Origin: Jannaschia sp. W003
GTDB taxonomy: Bacteria > Pseudomonadota > Alphaproteobacteria > Rhodobacterales > Rhodobacteraceae
Reading direction: 5' to 3'
Length of the DNA: 64,000 nucleotides
Assembly (NCBI RefSeq): GCF_025144335.1
Contig: NZ_CP083539.1
Span: 1,179,501-1,243,500 of the forward strand
Positions within the stretch are counted from its first letter, which is position 1. Each line of letters starts with the position of its first letter. The notes beneath the pieces are model-generated. The model did no database searches. It was not told the DNA's origin and saw only the letters and a program-made list of their open reading frames with translations. Below are positions 55,180 to 64,000 of this stretch, piece by piece. The position numbers and the translations under genes are program-made.

Positions 55180-55341
55180 TCAAGGGGAGAGGCGCCCGGA
55201 GCCGCCGGCGATGCCCGCGGTGGCGGTGCCCGAGAGGGTGATGCCCGCAGCGGGGCGCTCGTCGTCGTCCGAGGGCGGCACCGGCGGGCCGGAGGCGCCG
55301 CAGGCGGCGAGGGCGAGGAGGAGCGCGAGGGGGCGGATCAT
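55180..55341 (-). CDS. argH-linked small lipoprotein
   Basis: A 53-residue peptide with lipobox LAAC (Cys14), then a short acidic stretch 'PPSDDDERP' and '[17 protein letters not shown]'. Very small lipoproteins directly after argH are common in Rhodobacterales. ATG 55339-55341 overlaps the argH TGA. Function unknown. Confidence 0.8.
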   Translation of the reverse strand: MIRPLALLLALAACGASGPPVPPSDDDERPAAGITLSGTATAGIAGGSGRLSP

Positions 55342-56723
55342 GCGAGGCGCTCCCGCCAGAGGGCCGCCTGCGCGCGCACCTGATCGGGCGCGGTGCCGCC
55401 GAGGCAGCGGCGCGAGGCGACCGAGTTCTCGACGCCCAGCACCGCGAAGACGCCGTCGTCGATGCCCTCGTGGACGCCCTGCATGTCGGCGAGCGAGAGG
55501 TCCGGCAGGTCGCAGCCCTTCGCCTCGGCCATCGCCACCAGCGCGCCGGTGACGTGGTGCGCCTCGCGGAAGGGGAGGCCAAGCTCGCGCACCAGCCAGT
55601 CGGCGAGGTCGGTGGCGGTCGAGAAGCCGCGGGCGGCGGCCTCGCGCATCGGCTCCCGGTTGGCCTCCATCTCGCGCACCATGCCGGTCATGGCGCGCAA
55701 GGCCAGCTCCAGCGCGTCAGCGGCGTCGAAGACCTGCTCCTTGTCCTCCTGCATGTCCTTGGAATACGCGAGCGGCAGTCCCTTCATCACCGTCAACAGC
55801 GCGACGTTGGCGCCGAAGATGCGGCCCACCTTGGCGCGCAGCAGCTCGGCGGCGTCCGGGTTGCGCTTCTGCGGCATGATCGAGGAGCCGGTGGTCCAGC
55901 GGTCGGGCAGGGTCACGAAGCGGAACTGCGCGGTCGACCAGATCACCAGCTCCTCGGCAAGGCGGCTCAGGTGCATGGCGCAGATCGAGGCGGCCGACAG
56001 GAACTCCAGCGCGAAGTCGCGGTCGGACACGGCGTCGAGCGAGTTGGCGCAGGGGCGGTCGAACCCCAGCGCCTCGGCGGTCATGGCGCGGTCGATCGGG
56101 AAGGACGTGCCGGCGAGGGCCGCGGCGCCGAGCGGGCACTCGTTCATGCGGGCGCGGGCGTCGGCGAGGCGGGAGCGATCCCGCGCGAACATCTCGGCGT
56201 AGGCCAGCATGTGGTGGCCCCAAGTCACGGGCTGGGCGACCTGTAGGTGGGTGAAGCCGGCCATGGGCCAGTCGGCGCCGGCCTCGGCCTGCGAGACAAG
56301 CGCGCCGAGGAGACCCGCCAGCAGCCCGTCGAGCAGGTCGATGCGCCCCCGCACCCAGAGGCGGAAGTCGGTGGCCACCTGATCGTTGCGCGAGCGGCCC
56401 GTGTGGAGGCGCCCCGCAGGCTCGCCCACGATCTCCTTCAGGCGCGCCTCCACGTTCATGTGGATGTCCTCGAGGGCGGCGGAGAACTCGAACGTGCCCC
56501 CCTCGATCTCTGACAAGACGGTGAGCAGGCCTTCCCGGATGGCTTGGGCGTCGCTATCCGAGACGATGCCCGTGGCGGCCAGCATCGCGGCATGGGCGCG
56601 GGAGCCCTCGATGTCCTCGCGGGCCATGCGCCGGTCGAAGCCGATCGAGGCGTTGATGGCCTCCATCACCGCATCGGGGCCTTCCGCGAACCGGCCGCCC
56701 CACATCTGATTGGACTGCTTCAT
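55338..56723 (-). CDS. argH: argininosuccinate lyase
   Basis: A 461-residue enzyme of the fumarase/aspartase superfamily, splitting argininosuccinate into arginine and fumarate. '[21 protein letters not shown]' start, '[19 protein letters not shown]' and the signature '[12 protein letters not shown]'. ATG 56721-56723 has GAGGAGGG five bases before it, and that site lies inside the first codons of the divergent TlpA-like gene: the two start codons overlap by two bases (CATG). Confidence 0.97.
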   Translation of the reverse strand: MKQSNQMWGGRFAEGPDAVMEAINASIGFDRRMAREDIEGSRAHAAMLAATGIVSDSDAQAIREGLLTVLSEIEGGTFEFSAALEDIHMNVEARLKEIVGEPAGRLHTGRSRNDQVATDFRLWVRGRIDLLDGLLAGLLGALVSQAEAGADWPMAGFTHLQVAQPVTWGHHMLAYAEMFARDRSRLADARARMNECPLGAAALAGTSFPIDRAMTAEALGFDRPCANSLDAVSDRDFALEFLSAASICAMHLSRLAEELVIWSTAQFRFVTLPDRWTTGSSIMPQKRNPDAAELLRAKVGRIFGANVALLTVMKGLPLAYSKDMQEDKEQVFDAADALELALRAMTGMVREMEANREPMREAAARGFSTATDLADWLVRELGLPFREAHHVTGALVAMAEAKGCDLPDLSLADMQGVHEGIDDGVFAVLGVENSVASRRCLGGTAPDQVRAQAALWRERLA

Positions 56724-57270
56724 GCGCACCCTCCTCGTCGCCGCCGCCCTATACGCCTCGGGGCTGGGGGTGCCCACCCCCGCCGCCGCGGACGTGGCCG
56801 CGGCCGCCGCCGTCGCCGCCGAGCGGCTGCCCGCGATGCGCTTCCCCGCGCCGCGCCCGGCACCGGATGCGGCCTTCGCGCTGGACGCGGGCGAGGGGGG
56901 CGAGGGGACGCTCGCGGACTACCGGGGACGAGTGGCGGTGGTGAACTTCTGGGCGACGTGGTGCGCGCCCTGCCGGGCCGAGATGCCGGCGCTCGACCGG
57001 CTGGCGGCGCGGCGCGAGGTGGCGGTGGCGACCCTGGCCTTCGGGCGCCACGACGCGGAGGCGATGCGGCGCTTCTGGGCCGAGGCGGGGATCGAGCGCC
57101 TGCCGCTCCACCTCGACGCCGGGGCGGACGTGGCGAAGGCCCTGGGCGTGGGCGGGCTGCCCCATTCGGTTATCCTGGATGCCGAGGGGCAGGTGGTGGC
57201 CGAGGTGTCGGGCGAGGTGGCGTGGGACGGCGAGGCCGTGGCGGCGGTGCTGGCGGCGCTGGCGAAGTAG
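56722..57270 (+). CDS. TlpA-like periplasmic thiol-disulfide reductase
   Basis: A 182-residue thioredoxin-fold protein exported by a signal peptide (about 1-24). '[21 protein letters not shown]' carries the redox pair CAPC, and '[12 protein letters not shown]' holds the cis-Pro equivalent. It may reduce cytochrome c apoproteins or other periplasmic targets. The ATG overlaps the argH ATG on the other strand; no strong ribosome site precedes it. Confidence 0.9.
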   Translation: MRTLLVAAALYASGLGVPTPAAADVAAAAAVAAERLPAMRFPAPRPAPDAAFALDAGEGGEGTLADYRGRVAVVNFWATWCAPCRAEMPALDRLAARREVAVATLAFGRHDAEAMRRFWAEAGIERLPLHLDAGADVAKALGVGGLPHSVILDAEGQVVAEVSGEVAWDGEAVAAVLAALAK

Positions 57271-57274
57271 GGGG

Positions 57275-57375
57275 CACGCCCCGGCCACGCGCCGGGGCCT
57301 CGGGATGCCGCTCGCGCTTCGCTGTGGATCGGAGCGCCATCGGGTGACGGAGGCCCCGGATCAAGTCCGGGACGC
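57275..57375. repeat. family 1 repeat (copy E)
   Basis: Left arm CACGCCCCGGCCACGCGCCG, right arm GGAGGCCCCGGATCAAGTCC. Directly downstream of the TlpA-like gene. Its inverse is the closest match to the copy inside cobN. Confidence 0.8.
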
Positions 57376-57474
57376 GGCTGGCAACCCCCGCCGCGCCGCA
57401 GCATCTTGCCGACCTGCGCGCAATGTCCTACCCCTCGCACCGACCCCGCACGCAACATCGTTACCGGAGCGCCC

Positions 57475-58437
57475 ATGTCCTTCCGCATCCAGCCCACGCC
57501 CGCCGCCCGCCCGAACCGCTGCCAGCTCTTCGGCCCCGGCTCGAACCCCAAGCTGTTCGCGAAGATGGCCGCCTCGGACGCGGACGTGGTGAACCTCGAC
57601 CTCGAGGACTCGGTCGCCCCTTCCGACAAGGACGCAGCGCGGGCCAACGTGATCGCCGCGCTCCGCGACGTGGACTGGGCGCGCAAGGTGGTGAGCGTGC
57701 GGATCAACGCGCTCGACACGCCCTTCTGGTACCGCGACGTGGTGGAGATCCTGGAGGCCGACACGGGGCGGCTGGACCAGATCATGATCCCCAAGGTCGG
57801 CTGCGGTGAGGACGTCTACGCGGTGGACGCGCTGGTCAGCGCGGTCGAGGCGGCGAAGGGCCGGGAGCGGCGCATCGGGCTGGAGGTCATCATCGAATCG
57901 GCTGCCGGCATCGCCCACGTGGAGGCCATCGCCGCCGCCTCGGACCGTCTGGTCGCCATGTCGCTGGGCGCGGCCGACTTCGCGGCCTCGATGGGCATGC
58001 AGACCACCGGCATCGGGGGCACGCAGGCGGACTACTACATGCTCCACGAGGGGCAGCGGCACTGGTCCGACCCCTGGCACTGGGCGCAGACCGCGATCGT
58101 GGCCGCCTGCCGCACCCACGGCCTCCTGCCCGTGGACGGCCCCTTCGGTGACTTCTCGGACGACGAGGGGTTCCGCGCGCAGGCTCGGCGCTCGGCCGTG
58201 CTCGGCATGGTCGGCAAGTGGGCGATCCATCCCAAGCAGATCGCGCTGTGCAACGAGGTGTTCACGCCGTCCGAGGCCGCCGTGGCCGAGGCGCGCGGCA
58301 TCCTCGAGGCGATGGAGGCGGCCAAGGCCGCAGGGCAGGGGGCGGCGACCTACAAGGGCCGGCTGGTCGACATCGCCTCGATCAAGCAGGCCGAGGTGGT
58401 GGTGCGCCAGTCCGAGATGATCGCCGGCGCTGCCTGA
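57475..58437 (+). CDS. mcl1: L-malyl-CoA/beta-methylmalyl-CoA lyase
   Basis: A 320-residue CitE-like lyase that splits beta-methylmalyl-CoA to glyoxylate and propionyl-CoA and condenses or splits malyl-CoA, in the ethylmalonyl-CoA pathway of acetate assimilation. '[35 protein letters not shown]' start with the Mg-binding region, '[19 protein letters not shown]' and '[19 protein letters not shown]' are characteristic. GGAG precedes the ATG. It is flanked by repeats and followed by accA. Confidence 0.93.
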   Translation: MSFRIQPTPAARPNRCQLFGPGSNPKLFAKMAASDADVVNLDLEDSVAPSDKDAARANVIAALRDVDWARKVVSVRINALDTPFWYRDVVEILEADTGRLDQIMIPKVGCGEDVYAVDALVSAVEAAKGRERRIGLEVIIESAAGIAHVEAIAAASDRLVAMSLGAADFAASMGMQTTGIGGTQADYYMLHEGQRHWSDPWHWAQTAIVAACRTHGLLPVDGPFGDFSDDEGFRAQARRSAVLGMVGKWAIHPKQIALCNEVFTPSEAAVAEARGILEAMEAAKAAGQGAATYKGRLVDIASIKQAEVVVRQSEMIAGAA

Positions 58438-58450
58438 GCGGCGCTACGCC

Positions 58451-58590
58451 ATGCCCCGGCCCTGCGCCGGGGCCTCCGCCTGCCGCGGGCGGTGGGCATG
58501 GTTGCGGCGCACACGCCTGGTCGGCTTTCCGCCTACGAGGCGACGTTTCGACCAACTGCCCCCGGAGGCCCCAGCGCGAAGCCGGGGCGA
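58451..58590. repeat. family 1 repeat (copy F, long)
   Basis: Left arm GCCCCGGCCCTGCGCCGGGG, right arm GGAGGCCCCAGCGCGAAGCC, with a longer centre (about 90 bases) than other copies. Between mcl1 and accA. Confidence 0.7.
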
Positions 58591-58664
58591 CGGCGCGCGA
58601 CCCCGCCCGCCTTGCCCCGCCCGTCCGGCGGCGGCATACGGTGCGCGCAACCGGAGGCCCGCCC

Positions 58665-59627
58665 ATGACCACCTACCTGGATTTCGAGAAGCCGCTCTCG
58701 GTGATCGAGGGCAAGGCCGAGGAGCTGCGTGCCATGGCCCGCTCCGACGCCACGCTCGACGTCGAGAAGGAGGCAGCGGGGCTCGACGCCAAGGCGCGCG
58801 ACATGCTCGCGAACCTCTACAAGGGGCTGACCCCTTGGCAGAAGGCGCAGGTCTCGCGCCACCCCGAGCGGCCGCACTGCAAGGACTACGTGGAGGCCCT
58901 GTTCACCGAATGGACCCCGCTGGCGGGCGACCGCAACTTCGCGGACGACCACGCGGTAATGGGGGGGCTCGCGCGGCTGGGCGACCGGGCCGTGATGGTG
59001 ATCGGCCACGAGAAGGGCCACGACACCCAGAGCCGCATCCAGCGCAACTTCGGCATGGCCCGCCCCGAGGGCTACCGCAAGGCGATCCGCCTGATGCAGA
59101 TGGCCGGGCGCTTCGGCCTGCCCGTGGTCACCCTGATCGACACGCCCGGCGCCTATCCCGGCAAGGGCGCCGAGGAGCGCGGCCAGTCCGAGGCCATCGC
59201 CCGCTCCACGCAGGCGTGCCTGTCCTTGGGCGTTCCGCTGGTATCGGTCGTGATCGGCGAGGGCGGCTCGGGCGGCGCGGTGGCCTTCGCTACGGCCGAC
59301 CGCGTGGCGATGCTGGAGCACTCGATCTACTCGGTGATCTCGCCCGAGGGCTGCGCCTCGATTCTGTGGAAGGACAGCGACAAGATGCGCGAGGCCGCCG
59401 AGGCGCTGCGCCTCACCGCGCAGGACCTGCAGAAGCTGGGCGTGATCGACCGCATCATCCCCGAGCCGCTGGGCGGCGCGCACCGCGACGGCGCCGCTGC
59501 CGTGGCCTCGGTGGGCGCGGCGCTGCAGGAGACGCTGGCCACGTTCGACGGGCAGGAGCTGGACGCGATCCGCGCGGCCCGCCGGCGCAAGTTCCTCGAC
59601 ATGGGCTCGAAGGGGCTGGCGGCCTAG
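58665..59627 (+). CDS. accA: acetyl-CoA carboxylase carboxyltransferase subunit alpha
   Basis: A 320-residue subunit that, with AccD, transfers carboxybiotin carbon to acetyl-CoA for fatty-acid synthesis. '[18 protein letters not shown]' start, '[27 protein letters not shown]', '[23 protein letters not shown]' and '[15 protein letters not shown]'. Ribosome site CCGGAGG. Stop is four bases from the convergent small gene. Confidence 0.97.
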   Translation: MTTYLDFEKPLSVIEGKAEELRAMARSDATLDVEKEAAGLDAKARDMLANLYKGLTPWQKAQVSRHPERPHCKDYVEALFTEWTPLAGDRNFADDHAVMGGLARLGDRAVMVIGHEKGHDTQSRIQRNFGMARPEGYRKAIRLMQMAGRFGLPVVTLIDTPGAYPGKGAEERGQSEAIARSTQACLSLGVPLVSVVIGEGGSGGAVAFATADRVAMLEHSIYSVISPEGCASILWKDSDKMREAAEALRLTAQDLQKLGVIDRIIPEPLGGAHRDGAAAVASVGAALQETLATFDGQELDAIRAARRRKFLDMGSKGLAA

Positions 59628-59631
59628 GCGC

Positions 59632-59859
59632 CTAGCGGCGGCGGTACACGCCCTCGGGAAGGTTCAGCGCGGCGGCGAGGTCGCGCATCTGCGTCTGGCT
59701 CAGCGTCACGGTGACGGGCTGGCCGCTGCGCGCGTCCACTTGCGTGACCGTGGCGCATTCCTCGAACAGCGACACGGTGACGTCCTCGGCCAGGGGCGCC
59801 GCGCCCTCGTCCACCAGCGTCACCACGGTGGCGTCGAACTCGTGCTCGATCGTGAACAT
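59632..59859 (-). CDS. small conserved hypothetical protein
   Basis: A 75-residue acidic protein, 'MFTIEHEFDATVVTLVDEG' start and 'LSQTQMRDLAAALNLPEGVY' end, with predicted beta then helix. No family recognised. Its ATG overlaps the stop of the DCC-family gene (ATGA), so the pair is probably one operon. Confidence 0.7.
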   Translation of the reverse strand: MFTIEHEFDATVVTLVDEGAAPLAEDVTVSLFEECATVTQVDARSGQPVTVTLSQTQMRDLAAALNLPEGVYRRR

Positions 59860-60266
59860 CAGCGGCCCCCCTCGCGGCGCAGGTGCATGCGGTAGGCCAG
59901 CGGCGCGAACGCCCGCTCGTAGAGCCACGCCAGCACCGGGCGCAAGCCGGGCAGCCCGGCGACGCGCGCGAGCGGGCGCCAGCGCGGCACCGCCCGCCAC
60001 ATCGCGAGGTTGGCCTCGAAGCCCCGCACCACGCGCCCGTCGGCGAGGCGCGCATGGAGGCGCCGCGCGGCGGCGTCGGCGTCCACGCTCCAGCCCGCTC
60101 GGTCGGGCGAGTGGAGGTCGTCGAACGCCAGCGGCAGCCCCTCGCGCGCGGCGGTGCGGCGGTGGGCCTCGATCTCGTGGCGGCAGACCGGGCAGCGGCC
60201 GTTGTGCAGGACCGCCACGGCGGCCGTGGGATCGGCGGCCGCGCCGGCCGGATCGGACCCTGACAT
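59859..60266 (-). CDS. DCC family thiol-disulfide oxidoreductase (DUF393)
   Basis: A 135-residue protein with the family motif 'NGRCPVCRHEI' (CxxC) near residue 22 and 'LVRGFEANLAMWRAVPRW'-like sequence (here 'VVRGFEANLAMWRAVPRWRPLA') further on. Here the usual D-x-D-C-x-x-C has 'HNGRCPVC'. DCC proteins are thought to catalyse disulfide exchange. Upstream of the 75-residue gene. Confidence 0.85.
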   Translation of the reverse strand: MSGSDPAGAAADPTAAVAVLHNGRCPVCRHEIEAHRRTAAREGLPLAFDDLHSPDRAGWSVDADAAARRLHARLADGRVVRGFEANLAMWRAVPRWRPLARVAGLPGLRPVLAWLYERAFAPLAYRMHLRREGGR

Positions 60267-60323
60267 CGCATATCCTCGCGCTATGGTGCCCCTCGAAGGT
60301 AGGGGCCGAGCGGAGGGATTCCC

Positions 60324-61055
60324 ATGCGATTCACACTGGTGGCACTGCTCGTGGCGGTCGGCCTGGGCGGCTGCGTCACGGTCTCCACGGGGCCGACGCC
60401 CACGGCACCCGCGCCCGAGCCCGCGCGCCCGCCGATCGTGCAGCAGCCGGCGGTGGACCGGGTGTCCTCGGCCACCGCGGTGCGCAACTTCCAGGCGGCG
60501 GTGCGCCGCGTGGAGCCGGCCGCGGAATCGGTGTGCCGCGACCGGGCGCCGGGGCTCAACTGCGACTTCCTGATCCGCGTGGACCCGGACCCGCGCCTGC
60601 CGCCCAACGCCTTCCAGACGCTGGACAGGGGGCGCCCCGTGGTGATCTTCACCCGCGCGCTGATCGCCGAGGCGCGCAACGTCGACGAGATCGCCTTCGT
60701 GGTCGGCCACGAGACCGCGCACCACATCGAGGACCACATCGGCCGCCAGCGCCAGAGCGCGGCCACGGGCGCCATCATCGGCACCGTGATCGGGTCGATC
60801 GCCGGCGCCAACGCGCAGGTCGTCAACGAGCTGGGCCGGGCCGGCGCGCAGGTCGGCGCGCGGCGTTTCTCGAAGGCGCACGAGCTGGAGGCCGACGCGC
60901 TGGGCACGGTGATCGTGGCGCGCGCGGGCTTCGATCCGGTCCGCGGCGCGGTGTTCTTCGGACGCATCCCCGACCCGGGCGACCGCTTCCTGGGCACCCA
61001 CCCGCCCAACGCCGCGCGCATCGCCACGGTGCGCCGGGTGGCGGCGGGCCTCTGA
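60324..61055 (+). CDS. M48 family metalloprotease, lipoprotein
   Basis: A 243-residue putative lipoprotein: lipobox LGGC (Cys17), a Pro/Ala linker, then an M48 zinc-peptidase core with HETAHH (HExxH) and the third ligand Glu in 'AHELEADALGTVIVARAGFDP'. A hydrophobic Gly/Ala segment (about 148-165) follows the zinc motif, like OPA1-type BepA/LoiP proteases. Likely role: quality control at the outer membrane. A hairpin follows the stop. Confidence 0.9.
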   Translation: MRFTLVALLVAVGLGGCVTVSTGPTPTAPAPEPARPPIVQQPAVDRVSSATAVRNFQAAVRRVEPAAESVCRDRAPGLNCDFLIRVDPDPRLPPNAFQTLDRGRPVVIFTRALIAEARNVDEIAFVVGHETAHHIEDHIGRQRQSAATGAIIGTVIGSIAGANAQVVNELGRAGAQVGARRFSKAHELEADALGTVIVARAGFDPVRGAVFFGRIPDPGDRFLGTHPPNAARIATVRRVAAGL

Positions 61056-61080
61056 CGGGCCACTTTGAGGAAAACGTGAT

Positions 61081-61108
61081 CGCCGGCCCCGGAACACCGG
61101 GACCGGCG
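61081..61108. terminator. hairpin downstream of the M48 gene
   Basis: CGCCGGCCCCGG-AACA-CCGGGACCGGCG: eleven pairs with one mismatch, 26 bases after the stop. No T-run. Confidence 0.5.
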
Positions 61109-61159
61109 TCGCGGTTCCCCGCACAGGGACGCAACAATGTTCCGCCAAGGGAGACCGCC

Positions 61160-61651
61160 ATGCAGACGCGACGCCGCCTTCTTCTGGGATCCGCCGCCCT
61201 CCTCGGCACCGCCGCGCTGGGCGGCTGCCGCGACGGGGCGACGCGCGACGCCACGTTCCCCGTCTCCCTCACGCCTGCGGAATGGCAGGCGCGGCTCACG
61301 CCCGAGCAGTTCCAGGTGCTGCGCGAGCACGCCACGGAGCCGGCCTTCTCCTCGCCCCTCAACGAGATCGAGGCAGCGGGCACGTTCCACTGCGCGGGCT
61401 GCGACAACCCGCTCTACAAGTCCGAGCACAAGTTCGACAGCGGCACCGGCTGGCCGTCCTTCACGCAGCCCGTCTCCGCGGACGCGGTGGGCACGAAGGC
61501 GGACTACTCGATGGTGTTCCCCCGCACCGAGGTCCACTGCGCGCGCTGCGGCGGCCACCAGGGCCACATCTTCGACGACGGCCCCGCGCCCACCGGCATG
61601 CGCCACTGCATCAACGGCGTGGCGCTGCGCTTCGAGGCCGAGACGGCCTGA
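61160..61651 (+). CDS. msrB: peptide-methionine (R)-S-oxide reductase MsrB, exported
   Basis: A 163-residue enzyme that repairs oxidised methionine. N-terminus 'MQTRRRLLLGSAALLG' with two or three Arg looks like a Tat-type signal, ending in LGGC (Cys23), so it may be a lipoprotein. Zinc cysteines in 'CAGCD' and 'CARCGGHQGHIF', catalytic Cys in 'RHCINGVALRF'. Periplasmic repair is likely. GGGAG precedes the ATG. Confidence 0.94.
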   Translation: MQTRRRLLLGSAALLGTAALGGCRDGATRDATFPVSLTPAEWQARLTPEQFQVLREHATEPAFSSPLNEIEAAGTFHCAGCDNPLYKSEHKFDSGTGWPSFTQPVSADAVGTKADYSMVFPRTEVHCARCGGHQGHIFDDGPAPTGMRHCINGVALRFEAETA

Positions 61652-61652
61652 G

Positions 61653-61678
61653 GCGGCGGAGCCCGGAGGCTCCGCCGC
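61653..61678. terminator. terminator hairpin of msrB
   Basis: Perfect 11-base stem GCGGCGGAGCC / GGCTCCGCCGC with CGGA loop, immediately after the msrB stop and before the convergent small gene. Confidence 0.65.
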
Positions 61679-61684
61679 GATGCG

Positions 61685-61924
61685 TCAGTCCCGGCGGCCC
61701 TCTCCCTTCGGCGGATAACGGTCGTCCGGCTCCACTTCGGTGCCCGTGGTCACGGAGTTCGGGTCGTGCGTCGTGCCCTTCGGCCCGTGGGTCCGCGCGC
61801 CCTCCCGCACCTTCTCGGGGATCGGCGTCTCGGTGGAGCCGCGGTGCGGCGTCGAGGCGGCGGAGCGCTCGGCCTCCTCGAGACGGCGGCGGCGTTCGGC
61901 CTCGGCGGTGGATTCGTCGGTCAT
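61685..61924 (-). CDS. small hydrophilic hypothetical protein
   Basis: A 79-residue charged protein: Glu/Arg helix at the start ('AEAERRRRLEEAERSA'), then 'IPEKVREGARTHGPKGTTHDPNSVTTGTEVEPDDRYPPKGEGRRD'-type disordered tail rich in Pro, Gly, Thr. Resembles small conserved hypothetical proteins of Rhodobacterales. Downstream of rimO on the same strand would be 40 bases further from its stop, so co-transcription is possible. Confidence 0.6.
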   Translation of the reverse strand: MTDESTAEAERRRRLEEAERSAASTPHRGSTETPIPEKVREGARTHGPKGTTHDPNSVTTGTEVEPDDRYPPKGEGRRD

Positions 61925-61964
61925 GGGTCGGTCTCCTCTCGGGGCCCAACCGCCGGGCGGGCCC

Positions 61965-63326
61965 TTAGGTTTCGCGCACCACGCTGCCCCAGAGATCGTA
62001 CTCCGACGCCTCGTCCACCTCGACCGTCACGATGTCGCCGGGGGCCAGCGCCTCGAAGCCCTCGTCGATGAAGAGGTTGCCGTCGATCTCGGGCGCATCT
62101 GCGGTCGTGCGGCAGGTGGCGCCCTCGGCGTCCACGGCGTCCACGATCACCCTCTGACGCGTGCCCACCTTCGCCTCCAGCTTCGCCGCCGAGATGCGCT
62201 GCGCCACCTCCATGAAGCGGGCGAAGCGCTCGGCCTTCACCTCGTCGGCCACGTGATCGGGCAGGGCGTTGGCGCGCGCGCCGGCGACGTTCTCGTACTG
62301 GAACGCGCCCACGCGGTCGAGCTGCGCCTCCTCCATCCAGTCGAGGAGGTGCTGGAACTCCGCCTCGGTCTCGCCGGGGTAGCCGACGATGAAGGTCGAG
62401 CGGATCGCGATGTCGGGGCAGATGCTGCGCCACTCGGCAATGCGGTCCAGCGTGCGCTCGGCGGCGGCGGGCCGCGCCATGCGGCGCAGGGTGTCTGGGT
62501 GGGCGTGCTGGAACGGCACGTCGAGGTAGGGCAGGATCGCGCCCTCCGCCATCAGCGGCACCAGCTCGCGCACGAAGGGGTAGGGGTAGACGTAGTGCAG
62601 CCGGACCCACGCGCCGAGGCTGCCGAGGTCGCGGGCGAGCGGCACGATGGCGCGGGGATCCTTGCGGTCCACGCCGTAGGCCGAGGTGTCCTGGCTGATG
62701 ACCAGCAGCTCCCTGACGCCCGCGTCCACCAGCCGCTCCGCCTCGCGCACCACCGCGGCGTGTGGGCGCGACTGGAGGCGGCCCCGCATGTCGGGGATGA
62801 TGCAGAAGCGGCACTTGTGATTGCAGCCCTCGGAGATCTTCAGGTAGCTGAAGTGCCGCGGCGTGAGCGAGACCCCCGAGGCGGGCAGGAGGTCCACGAA
62901 CGGGTCCGGCGCGGGCGGCACCGCGCGGTGGACGGCGTCGAGCACCTGCTCGTACTGGTGCGGCCCCGTCACGGCCAGCACCTTGGGGTGCGCGCCTGTA
63001 ATGTAGTCGGGCTCGGCCCCGAGGCAGCCTGTCACGATCACGCGCCCGTTCTCGCGCAGCGCCTCGCCGATGGCGCCGAGGCTCTCGGCCTTGGCGGAGT
63101 CGAGGAAGCCGCAGGTGTTCACGATCACCGCCTCGGCGCCGGCGTAGTCGGGCGAGATGGCGTAGCCTTCCGCGCGCAGCCGCGTGAGGATGCGCTCGCT
63201 GTCCACCAGCGCCTTGGGGCACCCCAGCGAGACCATGCCGATGCGGGGCTGTCCGGGGCGGGCGTCCGAGGGCAGCACGGCGCGCGGCGCGAGGTCGGGG
63301 CGGAGATCGGGCGGGTTCTGCGACAT
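61965..63326 (-). CDS. rimO: ribosomal protein S12 methylthiotransferase RimO
   Basis: A 453-residue radical-SAM enzyme that adds a methylthio group to Asp of ribosomal protein S12. N-terminal MTTase domain with '[12 protein letters not shown]', '[11 protein letters not shown]' and 'VTGCLGAE' holding the auxiliary cluster; CNHKCRFC is the radical-SAM cluster; a TRAM domain ends the protein. ATG 63324-63326. Confidence 0.97.
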   Translation of the reverse strand: MSQNPPDLRPDLAPRAVLPSDARPGQPRIGMVSLGCPKALVDSERILTRLRAEGYAISPDYAGAEAVIVNTCGFLDSAKAESLGAIGEALRENGRVIVTGCLGAEPDYITGAHPKVLAVTGPHQYEQVLDAVHRAVPPAPDPFVDLLPASGVSLTPRHFSYLKISEGCNHKCRFCIIPDMRGRLQSRPHAAVVREAERLVDAGVRELLVISQDTSAYGVDRKDPRAIVPLARDLGSLGAWVRLHYVYPYPFVRELVPLMAEGAILPYLDVPFQHAHPDTLRRMARPAAAERTLDRIAEWRSICPDIAIRSTFIVGYPGETEAEFQHLLDWMEEAQLDRVGAFQYENVAGARANALPDHVADEVKAERFARFMEVAQRISAAKLEAKVGTRQRVIVDAVDAEGATCRTTADAPEIDGNLFIDEGFEALAPGDIVTVEVDEASEYDLWGSVVRET

Positions 63327-63409
63327 GGGCGCCACATAGGGGCACGGGCGGCGGCGCGTAAGCCCCCGCGCGTGGGCGCCCGGGGCGGGGGCGTGGTAGG
63401 GCCGGGGGA

Positions 63410-64000
63410 ATGGTGCTCCTCCTCCGCCTCCTCGCCCTCCCCATCGCCCTCGTGCTCCTGCTCGCGGGCGCGGCGATGCTCGTGCCCGCCGAGCGGCTGG
63501 CGCGGCACGCCGCCGGGGCCGTGGAGGCGGCGACCGGCCTCGCCGTGGCCTGGACGGGGCCGGTGCGCCTCGCCGCTTGGCCGCCCGGGCTGGAGCTGCG
63601 GGACGTGCGGGCCGAGGGACCGGGCGCGGCGGCGGACGTGGCGCGGGTGGGGCTGGCGATCGACCCCGCGGCGCTGCTGCGCGGCGAGCTGCGCCTCGCG
63701 CGCGTCCACCTCGCCGGCGCCCGCGCCGTGGTGCGGGACGGAGGCGGCTTGGCAGCGCTGCAAGCAGCGGCGCGGCTCGACCGGCTGGAGGTGGCGGGCG
63801 CGACCCTCGAGGTGGACGGCGCCCACGGCACCGCCCGGTTCCGCGCCGTGGAGTTGGACCTCCGCCGCGACGGGCGGGGCACGCGCTTCGAGGCGTCCGC
63901 GCTCACGCGCGAGGGCGCCGTGGTGGCGGGCGGGCGCACCGACGACCTCGCGGCCCTGCTCGGCGGCGCGCTCCAGCCCGTGACCTTGTCGCTGCGCGCG
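63410..64000 (+). CDS. AsmA-like family protein (partial, 5' end)
   Basis: The first 197 residues of a larger protein cut off by the window end. One N-terminal membrane helix (about 3-22) is followed by '[27 protein letters not shown]'-like sequence, here '[21 protein letters not shown]', and repeated beta strands, as in AsmA proteins that span the periplasm and are linked to outer-membrane lipid transport. It is 83 bases from the divergent rimO start. Confidence 0.75.
   Translation, partial: MVLLLRLLALPIALVLLLAGAAMLVPAERLARHAAGAVEAATGLAVAWTGPVRLAAWPPGLELRDVRAEGPGAAADVARVGLAIDPAALLRGELRLARVHLAGARAVVRDGGGLAALQAAARLDRLEVAGATLEVDGAHGTARFRAVELDLRRDGRGTRFEASALTREGAVVAGGRTDDLAALLGGALQPVTLSLRA

Overview
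The window is a 64 kb stretch of a very GC-rich chromosome whose gene content and order fit an alphaproteobacterium of the Rhodobacterales (Rhodobacteraceae type). The pointers are: leuA followed by mreBCD-mrdA-rodA; ruvCAB running into ybgC-tolQRAB-pal-cpoB-tilS-ftsH; the aerobic (CobN type) cobalamin route; argH paired with a tiny lipoprotein and a divergent TlpA-like gene; a malyl-CoA lyase of the ethylmalonyl-CoA pathway type; paired DUF1127 genes; a CtrA-type operator; and an alphaproteobacterial RpoH-type promoter in front of ftsH. The genus cannot be fixed from this sequence. No tRNA, rRNA, insertion sequence, prophage or CRISPR array was seen, so this is core chromosome rather than an island.

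Layout. 0-7.3 kb: end of an unknown acidic protein, a DUF2726-like protein, an FeS-type photolyase/cryptochrome with a short-chain dehydrogenase, a frameshifted NAD-dependent 3-hydroxyisobutyrate-dehydrogenase-like gene, leuA behind a leucine-rich leader peptide, and a TupA-like ATP-grasp gene. 7.4-13.1 kb: the cell-elongation operon mreB-mreC-mreD-mrdA-rodA. 13.2-20.2 kb: small secreted, nuclease-like, DnaJ-type and membrane proteins around the divergent cobalamin genes cobS and cobT, plus an alpha/beta hydrolase, a 27-codon membrane peptide and a MOSC protein. 20.3-32.4 kb, all minus strand: ruvC-ruvA-ruvB, a conserved hypothetical, ybgC, the Tol-Pal system, tilS, ftsH. 32.6-34.1 kb: two DUF1127 genes and prmA. 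34.1-43.7 kb: the cobalt/cobalamin block, with two Lin0512 genes (one frameshifted), cobO, cobN, psuG, cobW and hupE, the last two behind a cobalamin riboswitch. 44.1-51.0 kb: smc, a transglutaminase-like protease, an MltB-type transglycosylase, cbiB and a DUF1636 protein. 51-64 kb: a CtrA-associated unknown protein, greA, a TauD-like dioxygenase with a HAD protein lacking its nucleophile, argH, a TlpA-like gene, malyl-CoA lyase, accA, a DCC-family protein, an M48 lipoprotein, msrB, rimO and the start of an AsmA-like gene.

The intergenic spaces are heavily seeded with three families of short palindromic repeats. One member of the largest family sits inside cobN, in frame, and adds a repeat-coded segment to the protein. 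Other notable points are a leuA leader RNA in which the leader codons can pair with the leuA ribosome-binding site, the cobalamin riboswitch over hupE-cobW, the argH/TlpA genes whose start codons overlap head to head, and a HAD-like protein without catalytic aspartates. Two genes carry small indels; assembly error cannot be excluded from the sequence alone.
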